DNA from: Treponema sp.
GTDB lineage: Bacteria > Spirochaetota > Spirochaetia > Treponematales > Breznakiellaceae
Direction of reading: 5' to 3'
Assembly (NCBI GenBank): GCA_020216655.1
Contig: JAIWNU010000022.1
Location: forward strand, 1 to 19,940
Length of the DNA stretch: 19,940 nt
The stretch's first letter is position 1. Each line of letters opens with the position of its first letter. Made by a program: the position numbers and the translations under genes. Below the pieces are notes generated by a model. The model was not told the origin of the DNA, made no database searches, and was given only the letters and a program-made list of their open reading frames with translations. Shown here one piece after another: positions 1 through 6,721 of this stretch.

Positions 1-713
1 CCATGTATCCTTCCCGGATTATCGTGGGAGGCACCGATGACCAGGCTCACATCGTTGCTCAGCTTTTGCAGGAAGCTTCAGAAAAACCTGATACACCGGT
101 GCTGTTGATGGAATCCTCGGAAGCAGAGGCGGTCAAGCTTTTTTCCAATACATACCTTGCAATGCGCATCGCCTATTTTAATGAACTGGATACCTATGCC
201 GAGTCCCATGGACTGGACACAAAAAACATCATTTCCGGAGTCTGCTGGGATCCCCGGATCGGACATTTTTATAATAACCCGAGCTTTGGCTATGGGGGCT
301 ATTGCTTACCTAAGGACACAAAACAGCTTTTAGCCAATTACCAGAAGGCCCCCAACAGGCTCATAAAAGCCATCGTCAGTTCCAATACGACTCGAAAAGA
401 CTTTATTGCTGAGCGTATTATCGCAAAGAACCCTGAAACTGTCGGTATATACCGGCTTACCATGAAGGCGGGATCGGACAATTTTAGGTCCAGTGCCGTA
501 CAGGGGATCATGAAACGGATTAAGGCGAAAGGCATCCCTGTCATTGTATACGAACCGGCTCTTAAGGAACCGAGCTTTTTCCGTTCCCCGGTCTACCGGG
601 ATCTGGATAAGTTCAAACAGGAAGCGGACCTTATAGTGTCCAACCGGCTCTATCCCGAATTGGATGATGTAAAACACAAGGTGTATACCCGGGACCTCTT
701 TCAGCGGGACTGA
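1..713 (+). CDS. ugd: UDP-glucose 6-dehydrogenase, C-terminal part (5' end outside window)
   Basis: Cytosolic NAD-dependent enzyme that oxidises UDP-glucose to UDP-glucuronate for surface polysaccharide or glycolipid synthesis. The visible part (numbered from the first Met, base 3) holds the central dimerisation helix with the conserved Lys and Asn ([11 protein letters not shown]45/N49), the catalytic cysteine in [14 protein letters not shown] (Cys101), and the C-terminal UDP-binding domain beginning [16 protein letters not shown] and ending [10 protein letters not shown]. These are typical of the short Ugd/HasB class of about 390-400 residues, so roughly the N-terminal 150 residues (NAD-binding Rossmann domain) lie upstream. 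The Met at base 3 is internal, not the start. The 3' end runs 13 nt into the convergent NIF3-like gene with no terminator between them. A related nucleotide-sugar dehydrogenase (GDP-mannose, UDP-ManNAc) is possible but the C-terminal motifs favour UDP-glucose. Confidence 0.9.
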   Translation, partial: MYPSRIIVGGTDDQAHIVAQLLQEASEKPDTPVLLMESSEAEAVKLFSNTYLAMRIAYFNELDTYAESHGLDTKNIISGVCWDPRIGHFYNNPSFGYGGYCLPKDTKQLLANYQKAPNRLIKAIVSSNTTRKDFIAERIIAKNPETVGIYRLTMKAGSDNFRSSAVQGIMKRIKAKGIPVIVYEPALKEPSFFRSPVYRDLDKFKQEADLIVSNRLYPELDDVKHKVYTRDLFQRD

Positions 714-1033
714 GGCGGGAGGGCCCGCTCGTCGAGCCTGAAAAGGTAGATAGCGGGCTCCTCGTAGGGGTGACGTTGCCTCAGGGCTGCGAGAACCTGG
801 TCTACCACATCATCTGCCACAAGGAGTTCTATTCGGTTTTCAGTAAGGCGCTCATCCTGCCCCGCAGTTCCGATAAAGGGCGAGGAGCCCGCCAGGGGCC
901 GGAAGCGGCCTTCTCCGGGGCTCACAAAGGCGCAGCGGTCATAGTTTCCGTATTTCCCGGCACCGGCAGCAAAGAGGGCAGAAAGTACAGCCTCGGTAGC
1001 ATGCGGGGGCACAAAGGTAACCAAAACAAACAT
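701..1033 (-). CDS. NIF3/YqfO C-terminal-like small protein (COG3323 type)
   Basis: A 110-residue protein matching the small ferredoxin-like domain that is inserted in many NIF3/YqfO proteins and also occurs alone. Recognisable parts are the N-terminal [19 protein letters not shown], the central [19 protein letters not shown], then FIGTAGQ and the C-terminal [11 protein letters not shown]. The domain resembles the PII/CutA1 fold. Its biochemical role is not established and I assign none. The start is placed at the ATG at 1033, 4 nt after the stop of the upstream lipoprotein gene, because GGAG lies 7 nt before it inside that gene's last codons. A GTG at 1051 would add 6 residues but lacks a better site. 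It is the last gene of the minus-strand operon and overlaps the dehydrogenase gene tail to tail. Confidence 0.8.
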   Translation of the reverse strand: MFVLVTFVPPHATEAVLSALFAAGAGKYGNYDRCAFVSPGEGRFRPLAGSSPFIGTAGQDERLTENRIELLVADDVVDQVLAALRQRHPYEEPAIYLFRLDERALPPQSR

Positions 1034-1037
1034 AGGG

Positions 1038-2051
1038 TTACTCCAGATCACCCAGCATCACCGTAAAGCGGTTGGGCTCACCGGAATAGGCCCGTACCAT
1101 GAGCAGCTTATTTTGAGAGTTGATGGGCCCCCCTGCGGTGGGCCGGTTAGCGGTCAAACTTGGCAGCGATGTGAGGGTTTCGACGGTGAGCGCCGTTCCT
1201 CCAATGCTTACTCTTATTGCGGGGGCTTTGCCATTGCTGGCATGATCCCTATTACAAATATAAAACACGGCGCCATCATTTCCCTCATCCCAAAAGATCA
1301 TAGTGGCATCATGGGTCGGCACGGGCCGGTATGTCTGGAATGCGGGGGGATCCGGATTGAGATCGGGGAACTCTGGATAATAGAGGTCTTTAAGGTAGAT
1401 ATCTTTACCATTCCACTCGGTAAGCGTAACTGAGCTCTTGTACGTTCCAGAGGCGGTAAAAACTCCGACAGCGGTAAGGTATATACCATCAAACGTATCG
1501 GTCATGACAAAGACCTGGTGTACCACCGCCACATAGTTCCCCGAAGGCGACGGGAGCACCTCCACAACCGGCACAAGGCCATCTTCCTCGTACATGGGGG
1601 AGTTGTTGTATGTAAATATGGACCGTATTTCCGCCTTCGGGATTGCAAGCTGGTAGCGAGCTCCAGTTTGGATATTCCGGACAATACCATAGGTAAGATA
1701 GGGGTAGTAGATTGATTGCGTTCCCCTGCGGTAATAGACCGGCGCGCTCTGTAGCCAGCCCTGGGCCGCATCTCCCCGCTCGTCAGCCCAGCGGTACACT
1801 TCCCGGCAGTTTCCCAGGGTCCCATCCGCCAGGTATACCACATTGGTCCAGTTCCGGGCCGACTCGTCGGCGTAAAAAGGAACCTGTGGGTTTGTCGTTT
1901 CATAGACCGATCTGATGATGGCGATTTCATCATCCGATTCGGACCAGACCGCATTGGCCTCCACAAAGGACTGTACATAAATGGGCCACAAAAAACAGGA
2001 AGTGAGCACCAAGGGCAGCATTAAGGCAACTAAAACAACAGAAACTTTCAT
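1038..2051 (-). CDS. Putative lipoprotein of unknown function
   Basis: A 337-residue protein I do not recognise. It starts with a lipoprotein signal peptide: MK, a hydrophobic stretch, and a lipobox LTSC with the lipidated cysteine at residue 19. It should be exported and membrane-anchored. The mature part is rich in Tyr, Trp, Pro and Asp and in short strand-like segments (GNYVAVVHQVFVM, GIYLTAVGVFTASGTYKSSVTLTEW), suggesting a beta-rich, perhaps propeller-like fold; this is inference. A GTG 45 nt upstream is in frame but would bury the signal peptide behind 15 residues, so the ATG at 2051 is preferred. No good Shine-Dalgarno precedes it. On the minus strand TTGAAA and TATTCA, 16 nt apart (2084-2057), could be a promoter ending 5 nt before the ATG. 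It lies between the glycosyltransferase-acyltransferase and NIF3-like genes, and a role in envelope lipid or glycan handling is only suggested by that. Confidence 0.75.
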   Translation of the reverse strand: MKVSVVLVALMLPLVLTSCFLWPIYVQSFVEANAVWSESDDEIAIIRSVYETTNPQVPFYADESARNWTNVVYLADGTLGNCREVYRWADERGDAAQGWLQSAPVYYRRGTQSIYYPYLTYGIVRNIQTGARYQLAIPKAEIRSIFTYNNSPMYEEDGLVPVVEVLPSPSGNYVAVVHQVFVMTDTFDGIYLTAVGVFTASGTYKSSVTLTEWNGKDIYLKDLYYPEFPDLNPDPPAFQTYRPVPTHDATMIFWDEGNDGAVFYICNRDHASNGKAPAIRVSIGGTALTVETLTSLPSLTANRPTAGGPINSQNKLLMVRAYSGEPNRFTVMLGDLE

Positions 2052-2125
2052 CAATATGAATATATCACCATTAGCCAATTTCAAAAGTACTGACACAAGT
2101 GGAGAAGCATCATGGGCGAGGATTG

Positions 2126-4042
2126 TTACAGCCGTTCCATTTCTGCCCGGGTCCGTTCCATGAGGTCCGCAATAGCTTCCCGTTCAAGAAGCTGCGGGTC
2201 AGGATACTGGGGTTCTCCAATGCGTACATATATGGTCTGGCCAAAAAGGAAACGGAGTAAGCCCCACGCTCGCCTGCGAAAACTGATCCGTAGGGGTACC
2301 ACCGGAACAGAGGCCTCCACCGCCAGCTGAAAGGCACCCCGCTTAAAGGGCCGCAGCTCTGCATCAAAACGAACAAGCTCCCCTTCCGGAAACACATGGA
2401 TGAATCGCCGCTGGCGCAGGAGCCGGGAAAGTTCGTAAAAAAAGATGCGGCCCTCAGTAATAGTTTCCGGTATGGGCACGCTCCCCAGGGCGTTCACCAG
2501 AAAGCCAGCCACGGGGAGTTTAAAGTTGCTTGGTAGGGAGGTGAATACGGGCTTTTTAGGAAAGGCCGCGAGGCCTACCATGGCTGAATCCAGGGTATGT
2601 ACATGGTTTGCCACGAGGACTGCCCCGCTCTTTCTGCGCACCTTGCGAAGCACTGGGCGGTTTTTAATCCGTACCCGTAAAACAAAGGTACAATAGAGCC
2701 AAAGCAGGGGAATCGCGATCGTATAATAAAATACGATGGAAAAAAGCCGTGTGGGGATCCCCTTGTTGATGCGCCGTTTGTAGTCCCGGCCGGGTTCCCG
2801 CTTTTCGAGCCGCTTCGTTTGCTCATCCTTCCGGGCCGCATCGAACATCTGCTCTGCCTTGCGGATAGAGTATTCCAGGCGGTAAACCTGGGCTCGCTCG
2901 CTATAGGCCGCTTCCATCTTAGCCCGTTCCTCAGGGTGTTCGATCCAGTAATCGATTTTACGTGCCAGGTCCCGGCTGTCTCCGGCCTTAAAGAGACTCC
3001 GCTCATCCAGGGCAAACTGGCTTGTGGCGCTCTTTTTACTGTCCGAAATGACCGGTACCTTGCCGCAGGCAATGGCTTCCAGACAAGCAATGGCTTCTAT
3101 TTCCACATCCGCAGCATGCACATAGAGGTCACAGGAATGGATCAGCTTGATGAGCTCCTCCTGCTTATAAAAACCAAAGCTGGGCGGATTTGTAAGCCCC
3201 GCAGCAAGACGGCGCAGTTTCTTTTCCCGGGGACCGGCGCCGGCCAGGTGCAGTTGAATGCGGCTTTCGTAGGCTGATCTTTTAATTGCCCGAATGAGTA
3301 CATCCTGGCGCTTTTCCGGCGCGAAACGGCCTACCATCAATATATGGAAGATCTTCGATTCGGCCCCTTCCCTGTCAAGGTCTATTTCGGCTCGGCACCC
3401 CGCAGCAAAATCCGCATTGGGCCGAAATGCAGACTTAAGGCTTGGCTCCGGCTGAAAAGCCAGCGCTGACTTAAGAGCCGGCTCACGCCGAAAGGCGGGG
3501 CCGACTCCGTTCGAAATGACATGGAGTCTCCCGTTGTAATGGTGCCGCGCCAGTTCCCGGGCAATAAAGGGCGAAGGGCAATGGATATGTTCGACCTTCC
3601 GGTAAAAACGGATGCGGAACCAGAAGTAAATAAAGGATGCTAAGGGCGCTCCCATCCGCCCGAGACCCGCTCCATAGGTTATGTTTTCAGGCTGCACATG
3701 AAAGGCCGCTGTTGCGGGGACTCCCATTTTTTTAGCAAGACTGAGTCCCCGGCGGGCAAGCTGCCAGGGCATGAAAAAATGAACCACATCGGCGCCGGTC
3801 AGAGCTTCCTGCATAACGTTATGATCATATTTTGCAAATAACATGGACTGTTTGTGGGCCACCGGAGTCACTATCGGTATATAGTGTTCTTTTAATCCAT
3901 ACATGTCGGGGCCTTGAACACCCACACTTACCACCCGAACCTGGTGGCCCCGTTCCTTAAGAGCCTCTACAAAACGGTAGGCTGTCATGGTGGTCCCATT
4001 GGTCAGGATGCCGTAATTATCGATAACAAACACAATGACCAT
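2126..4042 (-). CDS. Fusion of GT4 glycosyltransferase and PlsC-type acyltransferase
   Basis: A 638-residue, two-enzyme protein. Residues 1 to about 400 form a GT-B glycosyltransferase of family GT4: N-terminal acceptor domain (IDNYGILTNGTTMTAYRF), HVISNGVGPAF before the interdomain linker, HILMVGRFAPEKRQ opening the nucleotide-sugar domain, and the EX7E motif (E314 and E322, in ADVEIEAIACLEAIACG). A basic linker with a hydrophobic segment (about 425-450) leads to a 1-acyl-glycerol-3-phosphate acyltransferase domain with the catalytic HX4D (H480, D485 in NHVHTLD) and FPEGE at 551-555, where most relatives have FPEGT. The glycosyltransferase half resembles diacylglycerol glucosyltransferases, so it may make and acylate a membrane glycolipid; substrates are inferred. 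GAGGA lies 7 nt before the ATG. Lipoprotein and NIF3-like genes follow on the same strand. A repeat-expanded insert lies between the two GT domains (see repeat entry). Confidence 0.88.
   Translation of the reverse strand: MVIVFVIDNYGILTNGTTMTAYRFVEALKERGHQVRVVSVGVQGPDMYGLKEHYIPIVTPVAHKQSMLFAKYDHNVMQEALTGADVVHFFMPWQLARRGLSLAKKMGVPATAAFHVQPENITYGAGLGRMGAPLASFIYFWFRIRFYRKVEHIHCPSPFIARELARHHYNGRLHVISNGVGPAFRREPALKSALAFQPEPSLKSAFRPNADFAAGCRAEIDLDREGAESKIFHILMVGRFAPEKRQDVLIRAIKRSAYESRIQLHLAGAGPREKKLRRLAAGLTNPPSFGFYKQEELIKLIHSCDLYVHAADVEIEAIACLEAIACGKVPVISDSKKSATSQFALDERSLFKAGDSRDLARKIDYWIEHPEERAKMEAAYSERAQVYRLEYSIRKAEQMFDAARKDEQTKRLEKREPGRDYKRRINKGIPTRLFSIVFYYTIAIPLLWLYCTFVLRVRIKNRPVLRKVRRKSGAVLVANHVHTLDSAMVGLAAFPKKPVFTSLPSNFKLPVAGFLVNALGSVPIPETITEGRIFFYELSRLLRQRRFIHVFPEGELVRFDAELRPFKRGAFQLAVEASVPVVPLRISFRRRAWGLLRFLFGQTIYVRIGEPQYPDPQLLEREAIADLMERTRAEMERL
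3425..3496 (-). repeat. Imperfect tandem repeat in the glycosyltransferase linker
   Basis: On the coding strand, starting at 3496, units of 36 nt and 30 nt are followed by a partial third. They encode AFRREPALKSAL, AFQPEPSLKS and AFRPN. The run stays in frame and lengthens the linker between the two Rossmann-like domains of the GT4 half. It looks like local duplication that has since diverged. Confidence 0.75.
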
Positions 4043-4082
4043 AGACTGTTCCTCATGGGCATTTTAATAAGCGCTGTATTCG

Positions 4083-4111
4083 TTCACAGCCGCATATTAT
4101 TAGGGTAAAAT
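4083..4111 (+). promoter_or_regulatory. Sigma70-like promoter for the Nudix gene
   Basis: TTCACA (4083-4088) and TAAAAT (4106-4111) are separated by 17 nt. Transcription would begin near 4118 and give a leader of about 33 nt containing the purine-rich ribosome site GAGGGGGA just before the GTG start. This leadered layout contrasts with the SulP gene downstream. Confidence 0.6.
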
Positions 4112-4150
4112 AGTAGTGAATCCTATGAATTTGGTCGAGGGGGAACCGGT

Positions 4151-4762
4151 GTGAAAGGCCTGGATAAAAATTTGATTCAAAGGGCTTTGCAGAACCCCTT
4201 ACCAGGTAAGGTCGCGCATCTTACCATGGCCCCGCCCTGGCGGCGCAATGAGCTTGAACCGAAAGCTCACTACCGGCCTTCAGCGGTGCTCATTATGCTC
4301 TATCCGGATTCCGGAAATTTGTTTTTTCCTCTCATACACCGCAGCGGCCATTTGAACCATCATGCAAACCAGATTGGCCTTCCCGGCGGAGCCCTAGAAC
4401 TGGACGAAACAGCGGAACATGCGGCCCTGCGGGAAACAGAAGAAGAACTGGGAATATCCCAGAATGAGATTTGCGTCATGGGCCGCTTAAGTTCTTTGGG
4501 TCTTTCATCAAGCGGATACACTATCCAGCCCGTAGTAGGTTTCTGCGAACAAGTGCCCAGTTTTGAACCCAATCCACAGGAGGTAGACAGCTGGTTCGCG
4601 GCACCCCTTACCGACCTTTTATATAAAAACCATATAATCGATTATAGGCTGGAAGACGGCCGTCATACCCCAGCTTACCTGCTTTTAGGCAAGCCCGTTT
4701 GGGGCGCTACAGCCATGATATTGGCAGAGTTTGCAGCACTGCTAGAACAGGTAAAGCTATAA
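4151..4762 (+). CDS. Nudix hydrolase, CoA-pyrophosphatase-like
   Basis: A 203-residue cytosolic pyrophosphohydrolase. The Nudix box is complete at residues 80-102 (G80, E86, R94-E95, E98-E99, G101), giving the metal-binding glutamates needed for cleaving a nucleoside diphosphate linked to another group. Just before it, LIHRSGHLNHHANQIGLPGG resembles the signature of the CoA-diphosphatase (NudL/YeaB) subgroup, but with Asn in place of the usual Arg and Gly, and Leu for Phe. CoA specificity is therefore uncertain, and another Nudix substrate is possible. The start is a GTG at 4151; a strong purine-rich Shine-Dalgarno immediately upstream and alignment of the N-terminal region support it. It is divergent from the glycosyltransferase operon and followed by a separate promoter for SulP. 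Confidence 0.88.
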   Translation: MKGLDKNLIQRALQNPLPGKVAHLTMAPPWRRNELEPKAHYRPSAVLIMLYPDSGNLFFPLIHRSGHLNHHANQIGLPGGALELDETAEHAALRETEEELGISQNEICVMGRLSSLGLSSSGYTIQPVVGFCEQVPSFEPNPQEVDSWFAAPLTDLLYKNHIIDYRLEDGRHTPAYLLLGKPVWGATAMILAEFAALLEQVKL

Positions 4763-4857
4763 ATGGTGCAGTACCGCGCAGCGCGACAACATCCGCAATA
4801 AACAACAGAAAATAGCATTATTTTGTGATTATTTACAGAATATACAAAAATATCCCC

Positions 4858-4886
4858 TTGAATTTTATTATTTTCAGTCCTATAGT
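4858..4886 (+). promoter_or_regulatory. Promoter of the SulP gene, placed for leaderless transcription
   Basis: TTGAAT (4858-4863) and TATAGT (4881-4886) have a 17-nt spacer, close to the sigma70 consensus. Transcription should begin at about 4893, only some 3 nt before the ATG at 4896. No Shine-Dalgarno is present in that stretch. Confidence 0.72.
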
Positions 4887-4895
4887 TTTGACACT

Positions 4896-6578
4896 ATGGA
4901 CAACAAAACCCTCTTTTCACTGGGGAATTTCGTTCCCCGTACTTTTGAAATTGGCAGAAAGTTCCCCTACTCGCGGGAAAGTTTAGTAAAGGATCTCATC
5001 GCGGGACTCACCGTCGGAATCGTGGCCCTTCCTTTGGCGATGGCCTTTAGTATTGCCGCAGGGGGCAGTCCCGCCCAGGGTCTATATACCGCGATCTTAG
5101 CCGGATTCTTTATAAGCTTCCTTGGTGGTAGCCGATATCAGATTGCAGGTCCTACCGGAGCTTTCGTAGTGATCATCTTCGGAGTTATCAGCCGTCAAGG
5201 TATGGAAGGGCTAATCCTGGCTACGATTTTGGCAGGTCTCATCCTCATTTTTATGGGTTTATCTGGTTTGGGAAAACTTATTAAGTTTATACCCTATCCG
5301 GTAACAACAGGCTTTACCACCGGTATCGGTCTTTTAATTTTTTCTCAGCAGATCAAAGACTTTTTTGGACTGCAGATTGAAAAAGTGTCTCCGGAATTTT
5401 TTGAAAAATGGGCCCAATATATAGAAAGTTTTCCCACGTTTAACCCGCTGACTTTGGTGGTCGGCCCAGGAACCATTGCGGTGATTCTTTTTATCCGCCG
5501 GTTCTTTCCACGTATTCCCGCATCTGTGGTCGGCGTGACCATCGCCACCCTGGCTTGTTATTTGCTCAAATTACCGGTAGAAACGATTGGTTCCCGCTTT
5601 GGCGGCATTCCTTCTACCTTACCTGTTCCTTCATTACCTTCATTCAACTGGGCAACAGTTAAGGCGGTCTTTCCAGACGCATTTACTATCGCCATGCTGG
5701 CAGCTATCGAATCACTCCTCTCTGCAGTGGTTGCCGATGGTATGACCGGTGACCGACACAATGCAAACATGGAGCTGGTAGCCCAGGGTGTGGGCAATAT
5801 TGCGAGTGCCATTTTCGGCGGTATTCCTGCTACCGGTGCCATTGCACGAACCGCCACCAATATCAAATCCGGAGCCCAGAGCCCTGTTTCCGGCATGGTC
5901 CATGCCATTACGCTGCTCCTTTTTATGATTTTCCTTGCACCCATAGCTTCAGTTATACCCCTTGCGAGCCTCTCGGCGGTGCTTATGGTAGTCGCCTGGG
6001 ACATGAGCGAAGTTCACCGCTTTGTACGGATTATTAAAAAATCTCCCCGCAGCGATATGATGGTTCTCCTTACCACCTTTGTTCTCACCGTTCTGATTGA
6101 CCTGACCGTGGCAGTAGAAGTCGGTGTGGTACTTGCGGCTTTCCTCTTCTTAAGACGCATGGTGGAAACCGCCGAAATTAAGCCCGGTGTTCCCAGTGTT
6201 GGTGCCGAACTTGTATATGGAAATCCCGAAGACCGGCCCCATGAGCTGCCCCGGCACCCAAAGGATGTGGAGATTTACGAAATTACCGGTCCTTTCTTCT
6301 TTGGGGTTGCAGATCTCCTGCAAGACACCCTGATGACATTGAAGAAGAAACCCAGAGCCTTTATTCTCCGCATGGGACAGGTCCCTGCGGTAGACTCTAC
6401 CGGCATTGCGGCCCTGGAATCCTTTTTAGCATACTGTCGAAAACATGCTATTCAGCTGTACCTGAGCGAAGTACGGGAACAACCCAAAAAAGCTTTAGAG
6501 CGATCGGGCTTTATAGCATCCTTGGGAGAAAACTACCTTGTCTCAAAGGTCGAAGATGCCCTTGAATCCTTAAAATAA
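4896..6578 (+). CDS. SulP-family anion transporter with STAS domain
   Basis: A 560-residue inner-membrane transporter of the SulP/SLC26 family. The N-terminal signature is clear: VKDLIAGLTVGIVALPLAMAFSIAAG, then GLYTAILAGFF and QIAGPTGAFVVI. A long multi-span membrane region extends to about residue 425. The C-terminal cytoplasmic STAS domain follows, starting near VEIYEITGPFFFGVAD and containing the conserved D500-S501-T502-G503 loop. Family members carry sulfate, bicarbonate or dicarboxylates by symport or exchange; the sequence does not settle the substrate, and no sulfate-assimilation or carbonic anhydrase gene is nearby. Length is normal. The ATG at 4896 gives the usual N-terminus, and no alternative start lies upstream, yet no ribosome site precedes it and the promoter almost touches it. 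A stem-loop follows the stop codon. Confidence 0.92.
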   Translation: MDNKTLFSLGNFVPRTFEIGRKFPYSRESLVKDLIAGLTVGIVALPLAMAFSIAAGGSPAQGLYTAILAGFFISFLGGSRYQIAGPTGAFVVIIFGVISRQGMEGLILATILAGLILIFMGLSGLGKLIKFIPYPVTTGFTTGIGLLIFSQQIKDFFGLQIEKVSPEFFEKWAQYIESFPTFNPLTLVVGPGTIAVILFIRRFFPRIPASVVGVTIATLACYLLKLPVETIGSRFGGIPSTLPVPSLPSFNWATVKAVFPDAFTIAMLAAIESLLSAVVADGMTGDRHNANMELVAQGVGNIASAIFGGIPATGAIARTATNIKSGAQSPVSGMVHAITLLLFMIFLAPIASVIPLASLSAVLMVVAWDMSEVHRFVRIIKKSPRSDMMVLLTTFVLTVLIDLTVAVEVGVVLAAFLFLRRMVETAEIKPGVPSVGAELVYGNPEDRPHELPRHPKDVEIYEITGPFFFGVADLLQDTLMTLKKKPRAFILRMGQVPAVDSTGIAALESFLAYCRKHAIQLYLSEVREQPKKALERSGFIASLGENYLVSKVEDALESLK

Positions 6579-6589
6579 AATAGTACTTA

Positions 6590-6626
6590 CCGGCGTTTTA
6601 TCAGGCACTCATGCCTAAAACGCCGG
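6590..6626 (+). terminator. Stem-loop after the SulP gene, possible terminator
   Basis: The arms CCGGCGTTTTA and TAAAACGCCGG are perfect over 11 bp. An inner GGCA/TGCC helix is separated from the outer one by a 3-nt bulge (TCA). It sits 12 nt after the SulP stop. No T-run follows on the plus strand, so factor-independent termination is uncertain; it may instead stabilise the 3' end. Confidence 0.5.
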
Positions 6627-6674
6627 ACAAAATGCTCCGGTCGCCAGCATTCATTCGGACCATAGAATAACCAG

Positions 6675-6718
6675 AGGTCTCCTGCTAGACCTTACAAAAT
6701 GAGCGGGATATACTCCCG
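6675..6718 (+). promoter_or_regulatory. Promoter of the ABC exporter with two overlapping inverted repeats
   Basis: TAGACC (6686-6691) and TATACT (6709-6714) are separated by 17 nt. Transcription would start at about 6721, essentially at the ATG at 6722, and no Shine-Dalgarno is visible. An inverted repeat AGGTCT-N6-AGACCT (6675-6692) covers the -35 element. A second, CGGGA-TATAC-TCCCG (6704-6718), is centred on the -10. Both could be repressor sites. Confidence 0.55.
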
Positions 6719-6721
6719 GCT

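Noticed and set aside
330..677. Minus-strand open frames opposite the dehydrogenase gene
   Set aside because: They are antisense shadows of a well-conserved coding frame, with no ribosome site or recognisable domain.
6590..6626. Hairpin after SulP as an insertion-sequence terminal repeat
   Set aside because: There is no second copy, transposase or target duplication nearby; a 3'-end stem-loop is simpler.
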